Origin: Nissolia schottii | Lineage: Eukaryota > Streptophyta > Magnoliopsida > Fabales > Fabaceae | Direction: 5' to 3' | DNA length: 64,000 nucleotides | Assembly (NCBI GenBank): GCA_003254905.1 | Contig: QANU01075873.1 | Coordinates: 90,434-154,433 of the forward strand | Shown: positions 13,433 through 26,810 of the stretch, one piece after another | Numbering within the stretch: position 1 is the stretch's first letter | Layout: each line of letters opens with the position of its first letter | Notes under the pieces: model-generated | What the model was told of the DNA's origin: nothing | Databases searched by the model: none | Seen by the model: the letters and a program-made list of their open reading frames with translations, nothing else | Position numbers and translations under genes: made by a program

Positions 13433-16195
13433 CAGCATGGCGGCATAGATTTTGTGTAGGCATGGTTTAATCCGATTTAAACTATTGTTGGTAAGCAACA
13501 GATTCCATGAATAAGTTGAGTTTGTTTTCTTGGTCAGTACTTGTGCTGTGAAATTGTAGTTTTGAGTGTTGATTACAATTTACCAATTAGGCCTATGTTT
13601 ACATGTTGTTCACAAAATAGACACTCTGAGGTGTCTCTTAATTATTGGTTGGAAGAAAAGTTGGGACTCACTCGATGTGTCACTTTAAAGATGTGTCATA
13701 AATGAGTCCAGATAACTATTGTTGCCTCATTCACTCACTACTTGTGGTACATGGCTTGATTTTTGTACAGGGAAGGGTATCAAAGGGTCAATGCATTATT
13801 TAATTGGTACTTTTAAGAGTGGTTTGGTAAAGCTAGCATGTCATGCTTGATGGCTAATGGCTGCTGCTGTTCTGTTTTTCACAGGGATATATGCATTTTT
13901 TTAATTTAGAAAAAGGACAAAGATATGTCTGTCAGATTGTAGTCAGCAGTACCAAAGAATGAATTGGCAACCTTAGTTGGCTGTTGGAATTTGCTACTAA
14001 CTCTGACTTAGGCACAAATTGTAGATTTCCTGTTCTATATTTTTCTGACTTTTTGTAATTTATTTGTACGAACTTTTTCAATTTTATGTCATTTGTGTTT
14101 ATGTTGTCTTGAAAGTGTATAGAAGTGTATCCAAAGATGATTGCTATCATCTACTATGTAATTTCACCCTTAGTTGTTAAACAGACTAAAGTTTATCCTT
14201 TCTGCCACTTTATATAGAATTTAATTTCTCTTCTTGCATTGGAATATATGCCTTCTCATTTACCTTTTCTTTACTGTTGGCGATGCAGTTTATTTATTTA
14301 TTTATAGGCGACATTAAATTGGCTCTTCATTTATAATTTGAGAACAAAATATGAAGTCATGTTTTTAGACGACTAGACTAGAATGGATACAATGTATTAA
14401 AAAGAACCTTTCAAAGATGTTTGTTTAAAGGCCTAAAGAGAATCATAGGACCCATCTAAATCTAAATATATTTTATAAAGAAAGTAGTTGAGCAAAAGCT
14501 AGCTGTAGTGGCTTTGTGCCTATTAGCTAGACTAATGTTCCTTCGTGCATTATTGCACTTGTTGCTTTCTGCAAAAGGGGTGCATATGTGATTTTGCTGA
14601 TTGCAACCCAAACCTTAAACAAGGTCTAGCTGGTAGGCTGGCACCAAGGTAGAAAGAGTTGTGCTATTTGTACCACTAATATGTGTGTACAACACAATAA
14701 TTCATCTCACAAAAGCATAAGATCCGCGATGTTTATATACTTTTGTGAGAAGAATGGTTGGATTGTTCATCCATTTAGGTTGTACAAATAGTTTTGATCA
14801 AAGTGGGTGAAAGATAGTTTAAATAGTTTTTTATCTTTTTTTTATTGTATTTCAAAATGTAGTTAGGATTTTGACTTCTATAATAATCATCTTATTGTCA
14901 TAATCAATAACACTTTTTTTTTGAGGTCTAGGTTAACTCGTAGAATTAGACATCGTGATTCGACTTTTGGCTCATCCCACATTGCCAATTCTATTTTTAA
15001 AAAAAATGGTTCACTAAAAGATTTTGATTATGTGTAATGACTAAAGAGAGTTACATTTTCCTATCTATTTAAAGTTTCAGAATATGTCTTTTTCTCTAAT
15101 ATTGGTTTTACCCCACATAACTCTAGCATTAGATAGTGCATTAGTCAAAAATGGAAAATTTGTAAAGTCTGTGTGTGTTCAATATATTGAAATTCTAAAA
15201 AATTTATTTTTTCAATAAAAAATTTCTTTTCTTACTTACTTAATGAATGCTCGTAAGACCTTTTTGTAAAAAATCCTAATTTCACTCAATTTTGTCACTT
15301 TTTTTTATCAAAAATAATGACATGATGATAATTAAAATAAATAACTTTAAAATAATAACACTTAAAATTGTACGATGTTTATGGTAGATTTTATCATAAT
15401 AAATCCTATACTTTTGGAAGGATGTTAGGATAACAAATAAATTTAAATAATTCATAGACAATTCACTTACAAAGGTGTGGAACCCACTATGATAAAGTCC
15501 ACATGCGTCTTACACATTTGTAAGTCGATTATCTAATATTTGTTTAAATTTATTTATCATCCTAACATTAATTATAATAGAATTTATATTTTTGTAAGCG
15601 TAGATTTGTCAACTTATCTCCGTCATGACTCTTTCACCAAAGCTATGGGAGTGCATGATGGCGGCCGCCATCAAGTAGTACCAATGTATTCATTCTTTCA
15701 ACAAGAGAAAATGTCAAACAAACACATGAGGTGGGATAGACCAATTAGATTCAGTTCGTGGATTTATGCTTAAATTAAATGTTAAAAGATTAATAAATCA
15801 TGCACAAGGTTTACGTCAATTTTTTTTTATTATTCATTATATTTATTTTTCTATTCAAATAAAGCTATGTGAAAAAAAATTTGAGATAAATAATTTAAAA
15901 ATAAAAAGATAACACATGTCATTATTTAATTAGAGAATTAGTTAAAATAAAATGTATGAAATTTATCTTATTTTTGTTTTCCATAAAACATTGCATGTGA
16001 TGGCGTAGCATTGTGGCAAGATTCAGACACACATCACATGTGGTTCCATCAAATATATGCATGCATAATGCCAGGATCATACATCAATTGTTTTGCGTGC
16101 AAAACTTGAAGTTTTTCTTTAATAATGCATGTTATTTTTTTTATTCGATAATAATGCATGTTATTTTAATTTGTGCATCTTCATTACAGGTACAA
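13433..16195. other. PIRL 3' flank and intergenic DNA
   Basis: The first few hundred bases should contain the PIRL 3' UTR. The rest is AT-rich with short poly(T) runs. I see no gene, tRNA or well-bounded repeat. Confidence 0.45.
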
Positions 16196-17735
16196 GACTC
16201 GTGGTAGGATCCATCATGAGTCCCAAACAAAAATGGTGTCAAGTCCTTCTGATTGATGAAGGTAAAACGGCTCAAGAGATCTTTAGCCATGGTGCGGAAT
16301 CATTAAAAATCTCAGAAAATTCACACAAAAAGAAGAGAAAAATCGAAGAGAAAACCTAAGGAATCAGCTAATGAAATCTACAAAGCACTTTTGAGAATTA
16401 GGCACTTTAGAAATTCTGAGATCACGATGATTCCACTTCAATTCGATTAGAAACGCGAAGAGGAACTCACTCACAAGAAGCGAAGTTGTCTTTAAGCTTC
16501 CATGGATGAAGAACCAGAGAAATGGAGCGAAAGAGTGAAATGAACAACTGATACCATAACAAAATAAAAGACTTGAAAAATGATTGAACTGAATCATTTA
16601 CCTAATTGGTCATTAAAGTTAGCTATATATACAAACAAGTGAGCTTAGATCAGCTCTAGGTAGAACCTACTGTAGATAATTCTACATTCTAACAAACTAA
16701 CTGTCAAATAATTGCTTCTAATCGACTAAGCTATGTCGGACTACAAACTAACTTAACTAATTCTAGTTATATAAAACTATATATACAATACATGATATAC
16801 ACGACTTTTATGGTTGTTTTCGTTTCTCTCTATGAGAGTTTGTTTATAGGAGTTTTACAGATGAAGAAGATATTCTTATTTATTGTCAAAAGAAATGTCA
16901 TGCATTCTTCAAACTGTAAACCTGAGAGTATTGATTTTCGATATTAAAAATGCTTAGATATCGATAATCTTTGGGTAAGGAGTAGAGTTACAAATCTTTA
17001 GTTAGTTCAAGATGAAGAGAGTGTTCGTATTTTTGTAATATTAGATTTGATGTATTTCTATTTCAATTTGTAATTGCTATGAAGCTGGTCTATAAATAAA
17101 ATTATTCTCCTCTCGTCAAAGAAAAAAAAATTGATCGATGTTTCCCTTTTGGATTTTTCTTCAACTTCAAATTCAGCAACGCCTTTGGTCACTCATGATA
17201 ACTAAAACTATTGATCCAGATAAAAACCTTGCTTAAACATTGACCAAAACCATGTCCAACACCTTTTATCCAATGGGGAATATTCGTTATATCATCTTTG
17301 TCATGGAGTCCAAGAATCCAAGCTAGCTAGATGCATGCTGCAACCAATCTTTAAACACTTGTAATTTGATAGAAAACACTCTTAAGGATAATTAAGGAGT
17401 TTCTTTGACTATCATATAATAAATCAATAATACTATACCAATCCAAAAGGAGACATAACTCTTGGCACAAAACGTGAATTTATATCTTCATTACTCTTGA
17501 TGTTTAAGAAAATATGTAGAGTAAGTTACACTAGCTTCTCTTAAGATTAGGTGATATTACACACAACACCTTAACTTACTTCAACCCTTTCAAAGAAAAT
17601 GAATACTTGTTGTCACATTCTAGAAAATATATTTACCGGTTATAATATCACATAAATCTCAACTGGCATGGAGGGTTTGTGTGTGCGGGTATATATGTGT
17701 GGGTATCTATGTATGTATGTATGAGAAATGCTTGT
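16196..17735 (-). repeat. Repeat copy A: retroelement-like 1.5-kb repeat
   Basis: First of three diverged copies (with 20140-21186 and 23605-25156). Shared landmarks are GGATCCATCATGAG at one end, a block around GTTAGCTATATATACAAACA, GATTTTCGATA..AAAATGCTTAGATATCGATAATC-like sequence and CATGGAGTCCAAGAATCCAAG. On the minus strand a TATA-like TTTGTATATATAGC is followed by TGGTATCAG (about 16548-16556), the start of the iMet-tRNA primer site of many Copia elements. A short frame then reads FINQKDLTPFLFGTHDGS. This suggests an LTR plus leader remnant, but no clean TG..CA ends were found. Confidence 0.6.
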
Positions 17736-18167
17736 ATTAAGTGACGTTAATGTAACATCATTTACTAGCTTCAATTCAGTATGATATGAATTCCAAGGGA
17801 ACACACCTTTAACCATAAAAGGGGGAAGAATGACATTTTGCAATTAAAAAGATGGTTGCTTATGAATTTTTTATTTTATTTTTTTTGAATTGAAACATTT
17901 TAAATTAAACAAAAATTGAAAATATAATATACAATAACATATAGTATTTTTTTTTAATTAATGCTAACGTATAGTCTTTCTCTCTCTCTCTCTCTTAATG
18001 TTGTCTTATTACACACACTTGCAAATACTAAACACCTACATGCCCACGAAAACACAAACTACCCGTTAACACCACAACAAAATAAAAAATAAAAAGGAAA
18101 AAGTTACAAATTAGAGAAACATATTTGTTCATACATGCATGAAAAGAAAAATAAAAAATGGGAGTCC
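17736..18167. other. Spacer with (CT)n tract
   Basis: AT-rich spacer between repeat copy A and the MYB pseudogene, with a short CT microsatellite near 17979-17994. Nothing else recognised. Confidence 0.5.
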
Positions 18168-19825
18168 TCACTGGCTTCTACGCAAACATAGCTCCAAATC
18201 AACTGCTTCATAATTTTCACTAGCACTCGTTGAACACCTGGCTTTTCTGGATCCCACCAAGCACAAGTCGTGTGCACGGGACCACACTTCATTCATCGAA
18301 GTGTGTGCACCATTTGTTTCCATCTGGAACTCATTGCCATAATAATTGGAGTTGGCACTGCCGTTAGCGTTGGTAACAATAGCTTCTCGAATCGACTGAA
18401 TCTAAAAGAAATTAGGCTCTTTCTTCTCGGAGAAAAGCATTAGGGTTTTCTTAATTGGCTATTTGAAGTGACCAAATTAGGCATAATGTTGTTGCTGTAT
18501 GAGGGAGATGCATCGTTATTATTCATGAAACTAGTATTGGAGTATGCTAAATTGCTTCTCTTGATGAAGCTATAAAAGTTTGTGGATGACGAGTGATTGA
18601 AGAAGCTATTAGCATAGCTTTGAACTTGTGGTGTTTAGTTAGTGAGAAAGTGCCTAGCTATTTTGGTTCAACGCCCTGTTCCATATTTGATTAGCCCCAT
18701 CATAGATAACCTATGGTAAAAAAAAGTGCAAGTACACATACCATAATCAATAATGTCTTAGCAAAATTAATGAAAAAATCAAAGTGATACTAAATTAATA
18801 AGGATATCAAAATTAATAACAATAATTACCGATGGAATGGAGAGACGCAAGCACCAACAGAACAAATGCCAACGAAAAAGCCAGAAATTTTTTCAGAATT
18901 ACATCAAAAATATTGAAAGATTTCAATTGTAATGATGACGCAACATAATTATTAGCCTTTAGATGAATAAATGAGTAATATCATTTTAATTTTACCAAAC
19001 AACAATAAAATGATTTATCATTTATGTAAAAATTACGGCTATATAATTTTCTACCCGCGTGCAGCATTGTTTCAAGTATAATAATATAGATCAAAATGAA
19101 GAGAATATATTAACTAAGACACATTAAGCTGATAAAAATATTTTTTATTTTTGAAAAACTATTCTGTTTAGCTTCGTGAAGAGTTGAAATATGATTTTTC
19201 TTTTAACTTTGATTATAAGAAAAAATCTAAAATACACGAAAACCGTTCCTTTTAGTAAAAAAATAATTTTTGTTATCAAATAAGTTAAAACAAATGCACT
19301 TTTTATTGCTACTATGAACTTAATAATTAGATGAAGGGTTGAGAGAGAGAGAGAGAGGCACAAACTCTTGGTCTTAGGAGTTCAAGGTTATCATGAGCAT
19401 CAGAAAGGAATGCATTTGCTTGACCAGGCACTGCAGTCGCTTCAATCATGTTGTTGTTGTTGTTGTTGGGTTGGATGCTTCTAGAAGAAGCCGCAACAGC
19501 CGTCGCCGCTTGATAAGAGGGATCATAGACATGCATTGAAGAAGCTGACAAAAAATTAGTGGCTTTGATGTTGTGGTGGTGATTGGTGTTTAATAATGTT
19601 GGTTTAATAATAAGGCAAATTAGTATTATGATGATTTTGATTTGGGTTATTATTATTTGGCCATAAGGGCATAGCAAGATTCTCAAATTGAGCTTGTTCT
19701 GCTGTTGAATTGGCAGCGGCAACAGAAAAATAGAGAATTCTTGGTGATGATGGCAACCTGGATTGTGGTGGTGGTGGTGGAGGAGGAGGAGAAGAGCCCA
19801 TGGGATCAATGATTTCAAGAGGCAT
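18168..19825 (-). pseudogene. Decayed MYB/SANT-like transcription factor gene
   Basis: The putative start (19825) opens a Pro-rich frame (MPLEIIDPMGSS, eight prolines) that hits a stop at 19604. A second frame then continues with Asn- and Ala-rich sequence, implying a frameshift. Near 18610-18710 the minus strand encodes a recognisable C-terminal half of a MYB/SANT domain: MMGLIKYGTGR, stop, TKIARHFLTN, stop, TPQVQSYANSFFNH. The conserved Trp of RWTKIA is a TGA, the Lys of NKTPQ is a TAA, and one Gln of TPQQV is missing. Downstream sequence is Asn/Ser-rich, and the last frame ends in a DLELCL motif like an EAR repression motif, stopping at 18168. It is therefore most likely a non-functional relic of a single-MYB-repeat regulator. 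The upstream half of the domain was not found. Confidence 0.6.
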
Positions 19826-20139
19826 TGTTGAGAGAGAGAGGGAGAAATGAAAGAGTGAATGAGAAAGAGTGTGTGCACTTTGGACTAAAGCGTATACATG
19901 AGACTTTGAAATTGCTTGGCCTCTTTGATTTATAGAAAGAGTTTATTTATTTATTTAAAAATACTCGGGGAAGTGCATATAGTTATGAACACTAAGAAAT
20001 AATTGAATGGTGGGGTCCACCCTTTGGAAAGAAACGGCATGAAAAGTGATGTTTTTAGCCATTTTTATATACGTAATTTGATCATTAAATCATATTATTA
20101 TGACAACTACTTTGAACAACTAAACTCATAAAGGTGTAG
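19826..20139. other. Upstream flank of the MYB pseudogene
   Basis: The part from about 20010 resembles the flank of repeat copy C (about 23445-23610): CCCTTTGGAAAGAAACGGCA-like, then ACGTAATT and CTCATAAAGGT. The duplicated unit therefore included sequence beyond the repeat. Confidence 0.5.
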
Positions 20140-21186
20140 GGCTCGTTTTAGGATCCATCATGAGCCCCAAACAAGAACGATGTCAGTTTCTTCTGATTGA
20201 TGAAGGTAAAACAAGCCCAAGAGTTTGTGCGAAAAAAAGGAAAAATCGATAAGAAAACCTGAGGAATCACCTTATGAAATTTACAAAGCACTGTCAAGAA
20301 ATGGACACTCAAGAAATGCTGAGAGATCATAATGATTCTACTTCAAGGAATTCACTCGCAAGAAACAAAGTTGATCTCTAAGCTTCCATGGATAAAGAAC
20401 TGGGAATTGGAGCGGAAGACAAAAATGAACAACAGATACTATATCAGAATAACAAACTTGAAAAATGATTGAACTGAATCGCTTACCTGATTGCTCATTA
20501 AAGTTAGCTATATGTACAAACAAGTGAGCTCAGATCAACTCTAGGTAGAACCTGTTGTAGATGATTCTACAGTCTAACAAACAAACTGTTAAATAACGAT
20601 TTCTAATCGACTAAGCTATGTGAGGCGATAAACTAAATTTACAAATTCTAATTATGTAGAATTATATATACAATACATGATATGCATGACTTTTATGGTT
20701 GTTTTCGTTCTTCTTTGTCAGATTTCATTTATAGAATTTTTACAAATGAAAAAGATATTCAGATTTGTTATAAAAAAAAGCACAATGCATTCTTTAAACT
20801 GCAGCACTAATAGTGTTGATTTTCGATAAAAATATTTAGATATCAATAATCTTTAGACAAGAAGTAGAATTATAAATCTTCAGTTAATTCAAAATGAAAA
20901 GTGTATTCATATTTCATTAATATTATATTTCATGTTTTTTTTTTACAATTTGTAATTACCATTAGGATGGCCTATAAATAAAATTCTTCTCCACTCCTCG
21001 AAGTTTCCCTTTTGAATTTTCCTACAACTCCAAATTCAGCAACACCTTTGATCACTCATGACAACTAAACTATTGAGCTAGAAACCTTACTAAAACATTG
21101 ACCAAAACCATATCCAACACTTATCCAATGGGCAATATCCGTTAAATCATCTTTGCCATGGAGTCCAATAATCCAAGTTAGCTTGA
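20140..21186 (-). repeat. Repeat copy B (interrupted)
   Basis: It carries the same landmarks as copy A, from GGATCCATCATGAG (20151) to CATGGAGTCCAATAATCCAA (about 21160). It departs from copies A and C at about 21186, where a sequence containing AACGTGGTTCGGC begins. The minus-strand frame FINQKKLTSFLFGAHDGS is the diverged counterpart of the one in copy A. Confidence 0.65.
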
Positions 21187-23539
21187 TGTGTTGGGGAGAC
21201 GTGCAACACAACCGGTCCAATACACAACTTCACACAAATCCAATCAACCAAATATAAAATCAAACACCAAAGAGAAGAAATTAACAAGTTGACAATGAGT
21301 AAAGAAACAAAAGAGTTTAACGTGGTTCGGCAAATCTCATAATAAAAAATAGTACAAGAATATTCATTAATTCCTACATCCAAAACCCCTTGTACACCCT
21401 CTCTCATAAACCAAAGCATTCCTCACATCTTGTTCTCTCATACTTCCACACACTAGGCCATTGACTCAATTTATAACCAAGGATTCTTCATAACGAGGCT
21501 TTATTTCAAATTTCAACAGATTTTCTATATGCTAACAAAATCTACCCATATCCTACTAGATTTATCAACATCCTATCAAATTATTCATATCAATAATTTA
21601 AATATTAATAAATCTTAGGATAATCTCATTGAATTCCCTACTTTTTAGCTACAGTGAAAAAAAATCAAATCAAATCAAAATTCTCGCATAGTTGTTCTCC
21701 TTTTTGAATAACAGCTATTATTGTACACAAAATCTATATTTACAATTTGACATGTTATTTATGAAATGACCCAAGAGAATAACATGGGTTCTTTCTATTT
21801 GGAACATTTTCAGGGATATAAACAACTTGCAAAAGCTCGCTCATTCCAAGTGGTATGAAGATAAGCAAACACAATCATAGTAGCTAACAGGGTTAGCTAA
21901 TTGCTTTGGAGTCAATGGGATCTATTGCTCTTGTAGATTTAAGTATGTTCATCCTTGCGATAACTCAATGGCTTGGTGATGTGCAGAAATGTAATGGGAA
22001 CTTTGGATTTGCTAAACACTTGTCCAATCACTTGTATTAGGATCGCAACATAATCTTCTTACAGTCAGAGCCCTGATATGTGGGATCATCAATCATAGTT
22101 GTTTCATTGTTGCAGTTCTCTCCTTCTCCTAGTTCACCTCCCTAGTCTATCCTCTTTTGTCAAGTGAAAACTAGTCAATGTCATAATCTCACTGATGCCT
22201 ACTTTCAGCAATAAATTTATGAGAATAAATTACAACAACATGAATAGCAAAAGCCACAACAAAGGTCCATTCTTGCAATTAAAAGAAAATTAAAAAATTT
22301 ATTATATCGAGGTAACCAATGTCATCTTCACATAGCAAATAAGTCAATAAATTTTCGTTCTAATGATGCTTTTGATTACTTCAATCTACTTTAGTTTTCA
22401 CCATAGCAAAGAAACAAACAAAAACTAAAAAGCTAGCATGAATCTCTCACCAACGAATTGTGTCAGGTGAAAATGATTAAGCACAATTTAAATGGGAAAT
22501 TAGTATCCAAAAATGCAAAGGATGTCCTGAAAATTCTGCAAATCATTAGATAGAAATCTGCATACCTTAGTTATATGTCTTCAAATCTTTTGTTTTAAAC
22601 TTTTTTAAAGTAATTTTGGTGTGGAATTTGTTAATATGATCATCTTTTTCCATATGGCCTGCTTCTAAAAGGGGTCGGCCTGCAACTCTTATTTGAAAAA
22701 TAGAAGCCTCAAACTTTAGTGAGTTGAATATTATCTTCACTACATATTCCGTGAAAACAAATGGTGGGTTTTAAAAAAATAATCACTTGCTTCATAATTA
22801 TAATATATATGCTCGTGCTTTTGAATTGTCTTTTTCTTTTTGTTTTGTCTTCTTGTCTCTACTCTGGTGGAATATAAAGGAGTTTATGTAGACTTCTTAA
22901 TTATGTTAACATTGCAATATTAGTTTCCCATTCTGTGTCCCCATATAATTGATAATTTTGTTAAGGTTTATATGATGGTGACAACAGTCATCAAGGCCAC
23001 ATACAATGGTGCAAGTAAAATATTAGCATCAATTTACCTGAGTGAAGATTTCAATTGGAAGGCTATGTGATATCCCCTTTCCTTGGCGCATAGCAATGTA
23101 GGCCATGGCAGATTGCGACGCGATTGTTGTATCATGAGCACAATTGACACAAATGGCTTCGTTTAGGGAGGAGAAGAGAAGGGAATGACGGCAAAGGTGA
23201 GGATTTGAAGAGGTGGAAGGAGGAGAAGAAACAATCCCCTGACTGCAACTCGGACCATCGATCTCAGCCCCACCCACCCCCTCACTGCCGCCGTTGCGTG
23301 CTTAATTGGTAAGTGAAGGAGTTGGAGTTAAGATTCACACAACGCATCCTTAGCTCAAGTGGATTGATTATAAGAAATGCATCCACATTGCAGACACCAA
23401 AAGAACAAATGTTGCCAACTAGAATGCGCCAGAATGGCCACTACCCTTTGAGACGAAACGGTAAGAGAAATTACATTTTTACCAATTTTTTTAGACGTAA
23501 TTCAAGGAATACAGTTAGGTGTCATTGGATCATTGACTT

Positions 23540-23576
<37 letters not shown>

Positions 23577-23604
23577 AACTATTTTAAAAAACTACGCTCA
23601 TAAA
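21187..23604. other. Intergenic; likely transposon remnant at the left
   Basis: From about 21187 the sequence contains GTTTAACGTGGTTCGGCAAA, a motif I associate with dispersed plant retroelement repeats; its limits were not resolved. The remainder is AT-rich. A minus-strand frame at 23038-23277 (80 codons from ATG to a GT donor) has relatively gene-like composition but no family I recognise. A (TTA)n tract lies at about 23540-23575. Confidence 0.4.
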
Positions 23605-25082
23605 GGTATGAATCATGAGTCCAAAACAAGAACTATGTCAATTCCTTCTTATTGATGAAGGTAAAAGGGGCTCAAGAGATCTTCAACCATGACGGAATCG
23701 CCGAGAAATCTTAGAGAATCCACGTGAAAAGAAAAGAAAAATTGAAGAGAAAACTTGAGGAATCACCTAATGAAATCTACGAAGCACTCTCAAGAATTGG
23801 ACACACAAGAAATTTCGAGAGATCACAATTATTCCACTTCAATTCGATTGGGAACTCGAAAGAGAAACTCACTCGCAAGAAGCGAAGCTAAGTCTCTAGC
23901 TTCCATGGATGGTGGAAGAACCAGAGAATTGGAGTGAAAAAGAGAAATGAACAACTAATACCATAACACCATAACAGACTTACAAAATGATTGAACTGAA
24001 TCACTTGCCAAATTTCTCATTAAAGTTAGCTATATATACAAACAAGTGAACTTATATCAGCTCTAGGTAGAACCTACAGTAAATGATTCTACATTCTAAC
24101 AAACTAACTGTCAAATAACTATTTCTAACCGACTAAGCTATATGAGACTACAAACTAACTTAACTTATACTAATTAGATAGAATTATATATACAATACAT
24201 GATATGCAACTTAACTAATTCTAATTATATATAACTATATATACAATACATGATATGTACGACTTTTATGGTTGTTTTCGTTTCTCTATGTGAAATTTCG
24301 TTTATAGGAGTTTAACAAATGAAGAATATATTCTTCTTTATTGTCAAAAGAAATGTTATGCATCTTCAAACTGCAACACTGATAGTATTGGTTTTTTATA
24401 TGAAAAATACTTAGACATCGATAATCTTTGCAAGAAGAACAGAGCTATAGATCTTCGGTTTGTTTAGGATGAAGAGAGTATTTGTATTTTATTAATATTA
24501 GATTTAATGTAATTTTTTTTTCAATTTGGAATTATAGGTAAGCTGATCTATAAATGCAATTTTTCTCCTCTTGTCAAAGAAAAAAAAAATTGATTGATGC
24601 TTCCCTTTTGGATTTCTACAACTTCAAATTGAGCAATGCCTTGAGTCACTCGTGATAACTAAAACTATTGAGCCAAATAGAAACCTTGTTCAAACATTGA
24701 CCAAAACCATGTCCAACACCTTTTATCCAAGGGAAAATATTCATCAAATTGTCTTTGTTATGGAGTCCAAGAATCCAAGCTAGCTAGATGCATGTTGTAA
24801 CCAATCTTTAAACACTTGTAATTTGATAGAAAACTCTCTAAGGATAGTTAAAGAGTTTCTTTGACTATAATATAATAAATCAATAACACTATATCAATCC
24901 AAAAGGAGACCATATCTTCATTACTCTTTATGTTTAATAAAATATGTAGAGTAAGTTACACTAGCTTCTCTTAAGAATAAGGTTAGATGATATCACACAC
25001 AACACCTTCACATTCTAGAAAAAATATGTATTGGTTATATATAATATCACATAAATCTCAATTGAAGGTTTTATGTTTGTGT

Positions 25083-25137
<55 letters not shown>

Positions 25138-25156
25138 TTAAGAGAAATGCTTGAGT
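23605..25156 (-). repeat. Repeat copy C
   Basis: Collinear with copy A over its full 1.5 kb, ending in the shared GTATGTATGTAT and GAGAAATGCTTG blocks (A near 17708-17733, C near 25124-25154). An (AT)n tract has expanded in this copy at 25085-25125. Numerous point differences and small indels indicate an old duplication. Confidence 0.65.
25085..25125. repeat. (AT)n microsatellite
   Basis: About 20 AT dinucleotides inside repeat copy C; the corresponding place in copy A is only (TATG)-rich. Confidence 0.9.
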
Positions 25157-26802
25157 CTCCTACTTCATTAACCTAGTTGACAACTTTTATGCATGACACT
25201 TGGTAACAATATATTATTTTTTATTCCTATTTTACCCTCCAAACTTACCAAGTATTATCACAAGGTTATTAGGAAGATAATTAGGCAAAAGAAGTGAGGG
25301 GCTCAAATATTTCTGTTATAAACCATTGGGTCTTTGTGTTATTAGGATGTCCTGTGACATTTCGAAGGGGTTAATTTTATTTCTTAACGTAACCATCTCC
25401 TGTGAGATGGTGAGAGGCTGTCCTATGACGTGCCAAAAGGGGGGTTTCCTAAATCCTAATTATCTTCTATGTAATCATTACTAAGGTATGTCGAGCCGAT
25501 TTGGCCTGAAACTTCCTATAGTCTCGTTTAATTCTAAGATTCATTTATTATCTTTTTAATTTTAGTGTTTGATTTTCTAGCGATCTAATCTATGGTCACC
25601 CTAATTCTCCTTAATTGGCAACCTTTATTCCTCATGATGTTTGAAAGCATCTAATATGACATAGGAAGTAACAATACATCTAAACGCAATCCAAGTAATT
25701 CATCATAATTATTATCAACTAAGGACTAAATTAAGCATTTGTAACAAGTATTAGTCCAATAGAATAGCTCAAGCATCTGTAATAAGTAAACCATCATTAT
25801 AAAAGGTAGACTTCATTCATTCCCAAAAAAATCAACATTTTATCATCTTAATTTCATTTTATTCAAACCACGTCAATGTGACACAAGGAACTAGAAAATC
25901 TTCCAAAGATCAAATTCCAAGTGACAGGAGGAGGATGAGAGGAGGAGGAGGAGGAAGAGAAAGAATACAAAAAAAAGAGACTTAGGAGCATAAAAGAGAA
26001 GATGAAGGAAGAGAGAGAAATACAAAGGTTTGTACTACATACATGGGTGGCTGTAGGGGTGGCAGATTTTGCGTGTACGTGAGGCATTGTTGCTTACCAA
26101 ATATGCATTTTCAGTGTTTTTTTTTTTTTTTTACTTAATGCTCTCAAGCCCACGTTTGCTCCATAAATCTCAATCATCGTAAGCCTAATTTGACTCAACC
26201 ACATCACTTAGATAAGCTTGATCACATCAACCCCCTTTGCTCACACTTGACTTAATTGCATCGATTAGAAAAGCTCAAATGATCCTTGAATTTTTAAACC
26301 TCTTATAAGTCGGGTGATCTCTTTTCCGAGTTTTTAACACAGTTGCATATCAAGATTCGAACACGAGACCTTTGGTTAAGCTAGAACAAACAATCATAGT
26401 CAATCTAGGTGCTCGTTGGTGGCTATTTCAATGATTTGATGGGTAAAAAATTTATTAAAATAATATGAAACATGAAACGATGACAAAGTTTGATGAGTTA
26501 GATTTTAAAATTGTTAAAAATAAACAAGTTTAGTGGAGAGGAGTAAATATCCCACGAGGCACGGTGAAACAACCTTAATATTAATGCATCGACGTAATTT
26601 TATTACCTTTTCCACTCAACTTAATATGTCACTTTAGTCTTATGCAGAAGAATTTTTGCTTAGATAATAAAAGAAAATGAAAGGAAAAAAAATAGAGAAC
26701 CAAAATGGAGAGAAGGTTAAAATAAGAAGTTTTTTTTTTTTCACATATCATTTGGATCAAGAAAAAGAAAATGATTAACATTTTAAATGACATTAACCCT
26801 TA
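25157..26802. other. Intergenic, no gene recognised
   Basis: AT-rich sequence with purine-rich patches (about 25925-26015) and a poly(T) tract near 26116. The short minus-strand frame at 25863-26087 is a low-complexity Ser/Phe translation and is not supported as a gene. Confidence 0.45.
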
Positions 26803-26810
26803 CTCTAAGT

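Noticed and set aside
19327..19878. 183-codon minus-strand frame rich in His/Ile/Leu
   Set aside because: Its first part is an out-of-frame reading of the MYB pseudogene's first exon; only the second part is the original frame.
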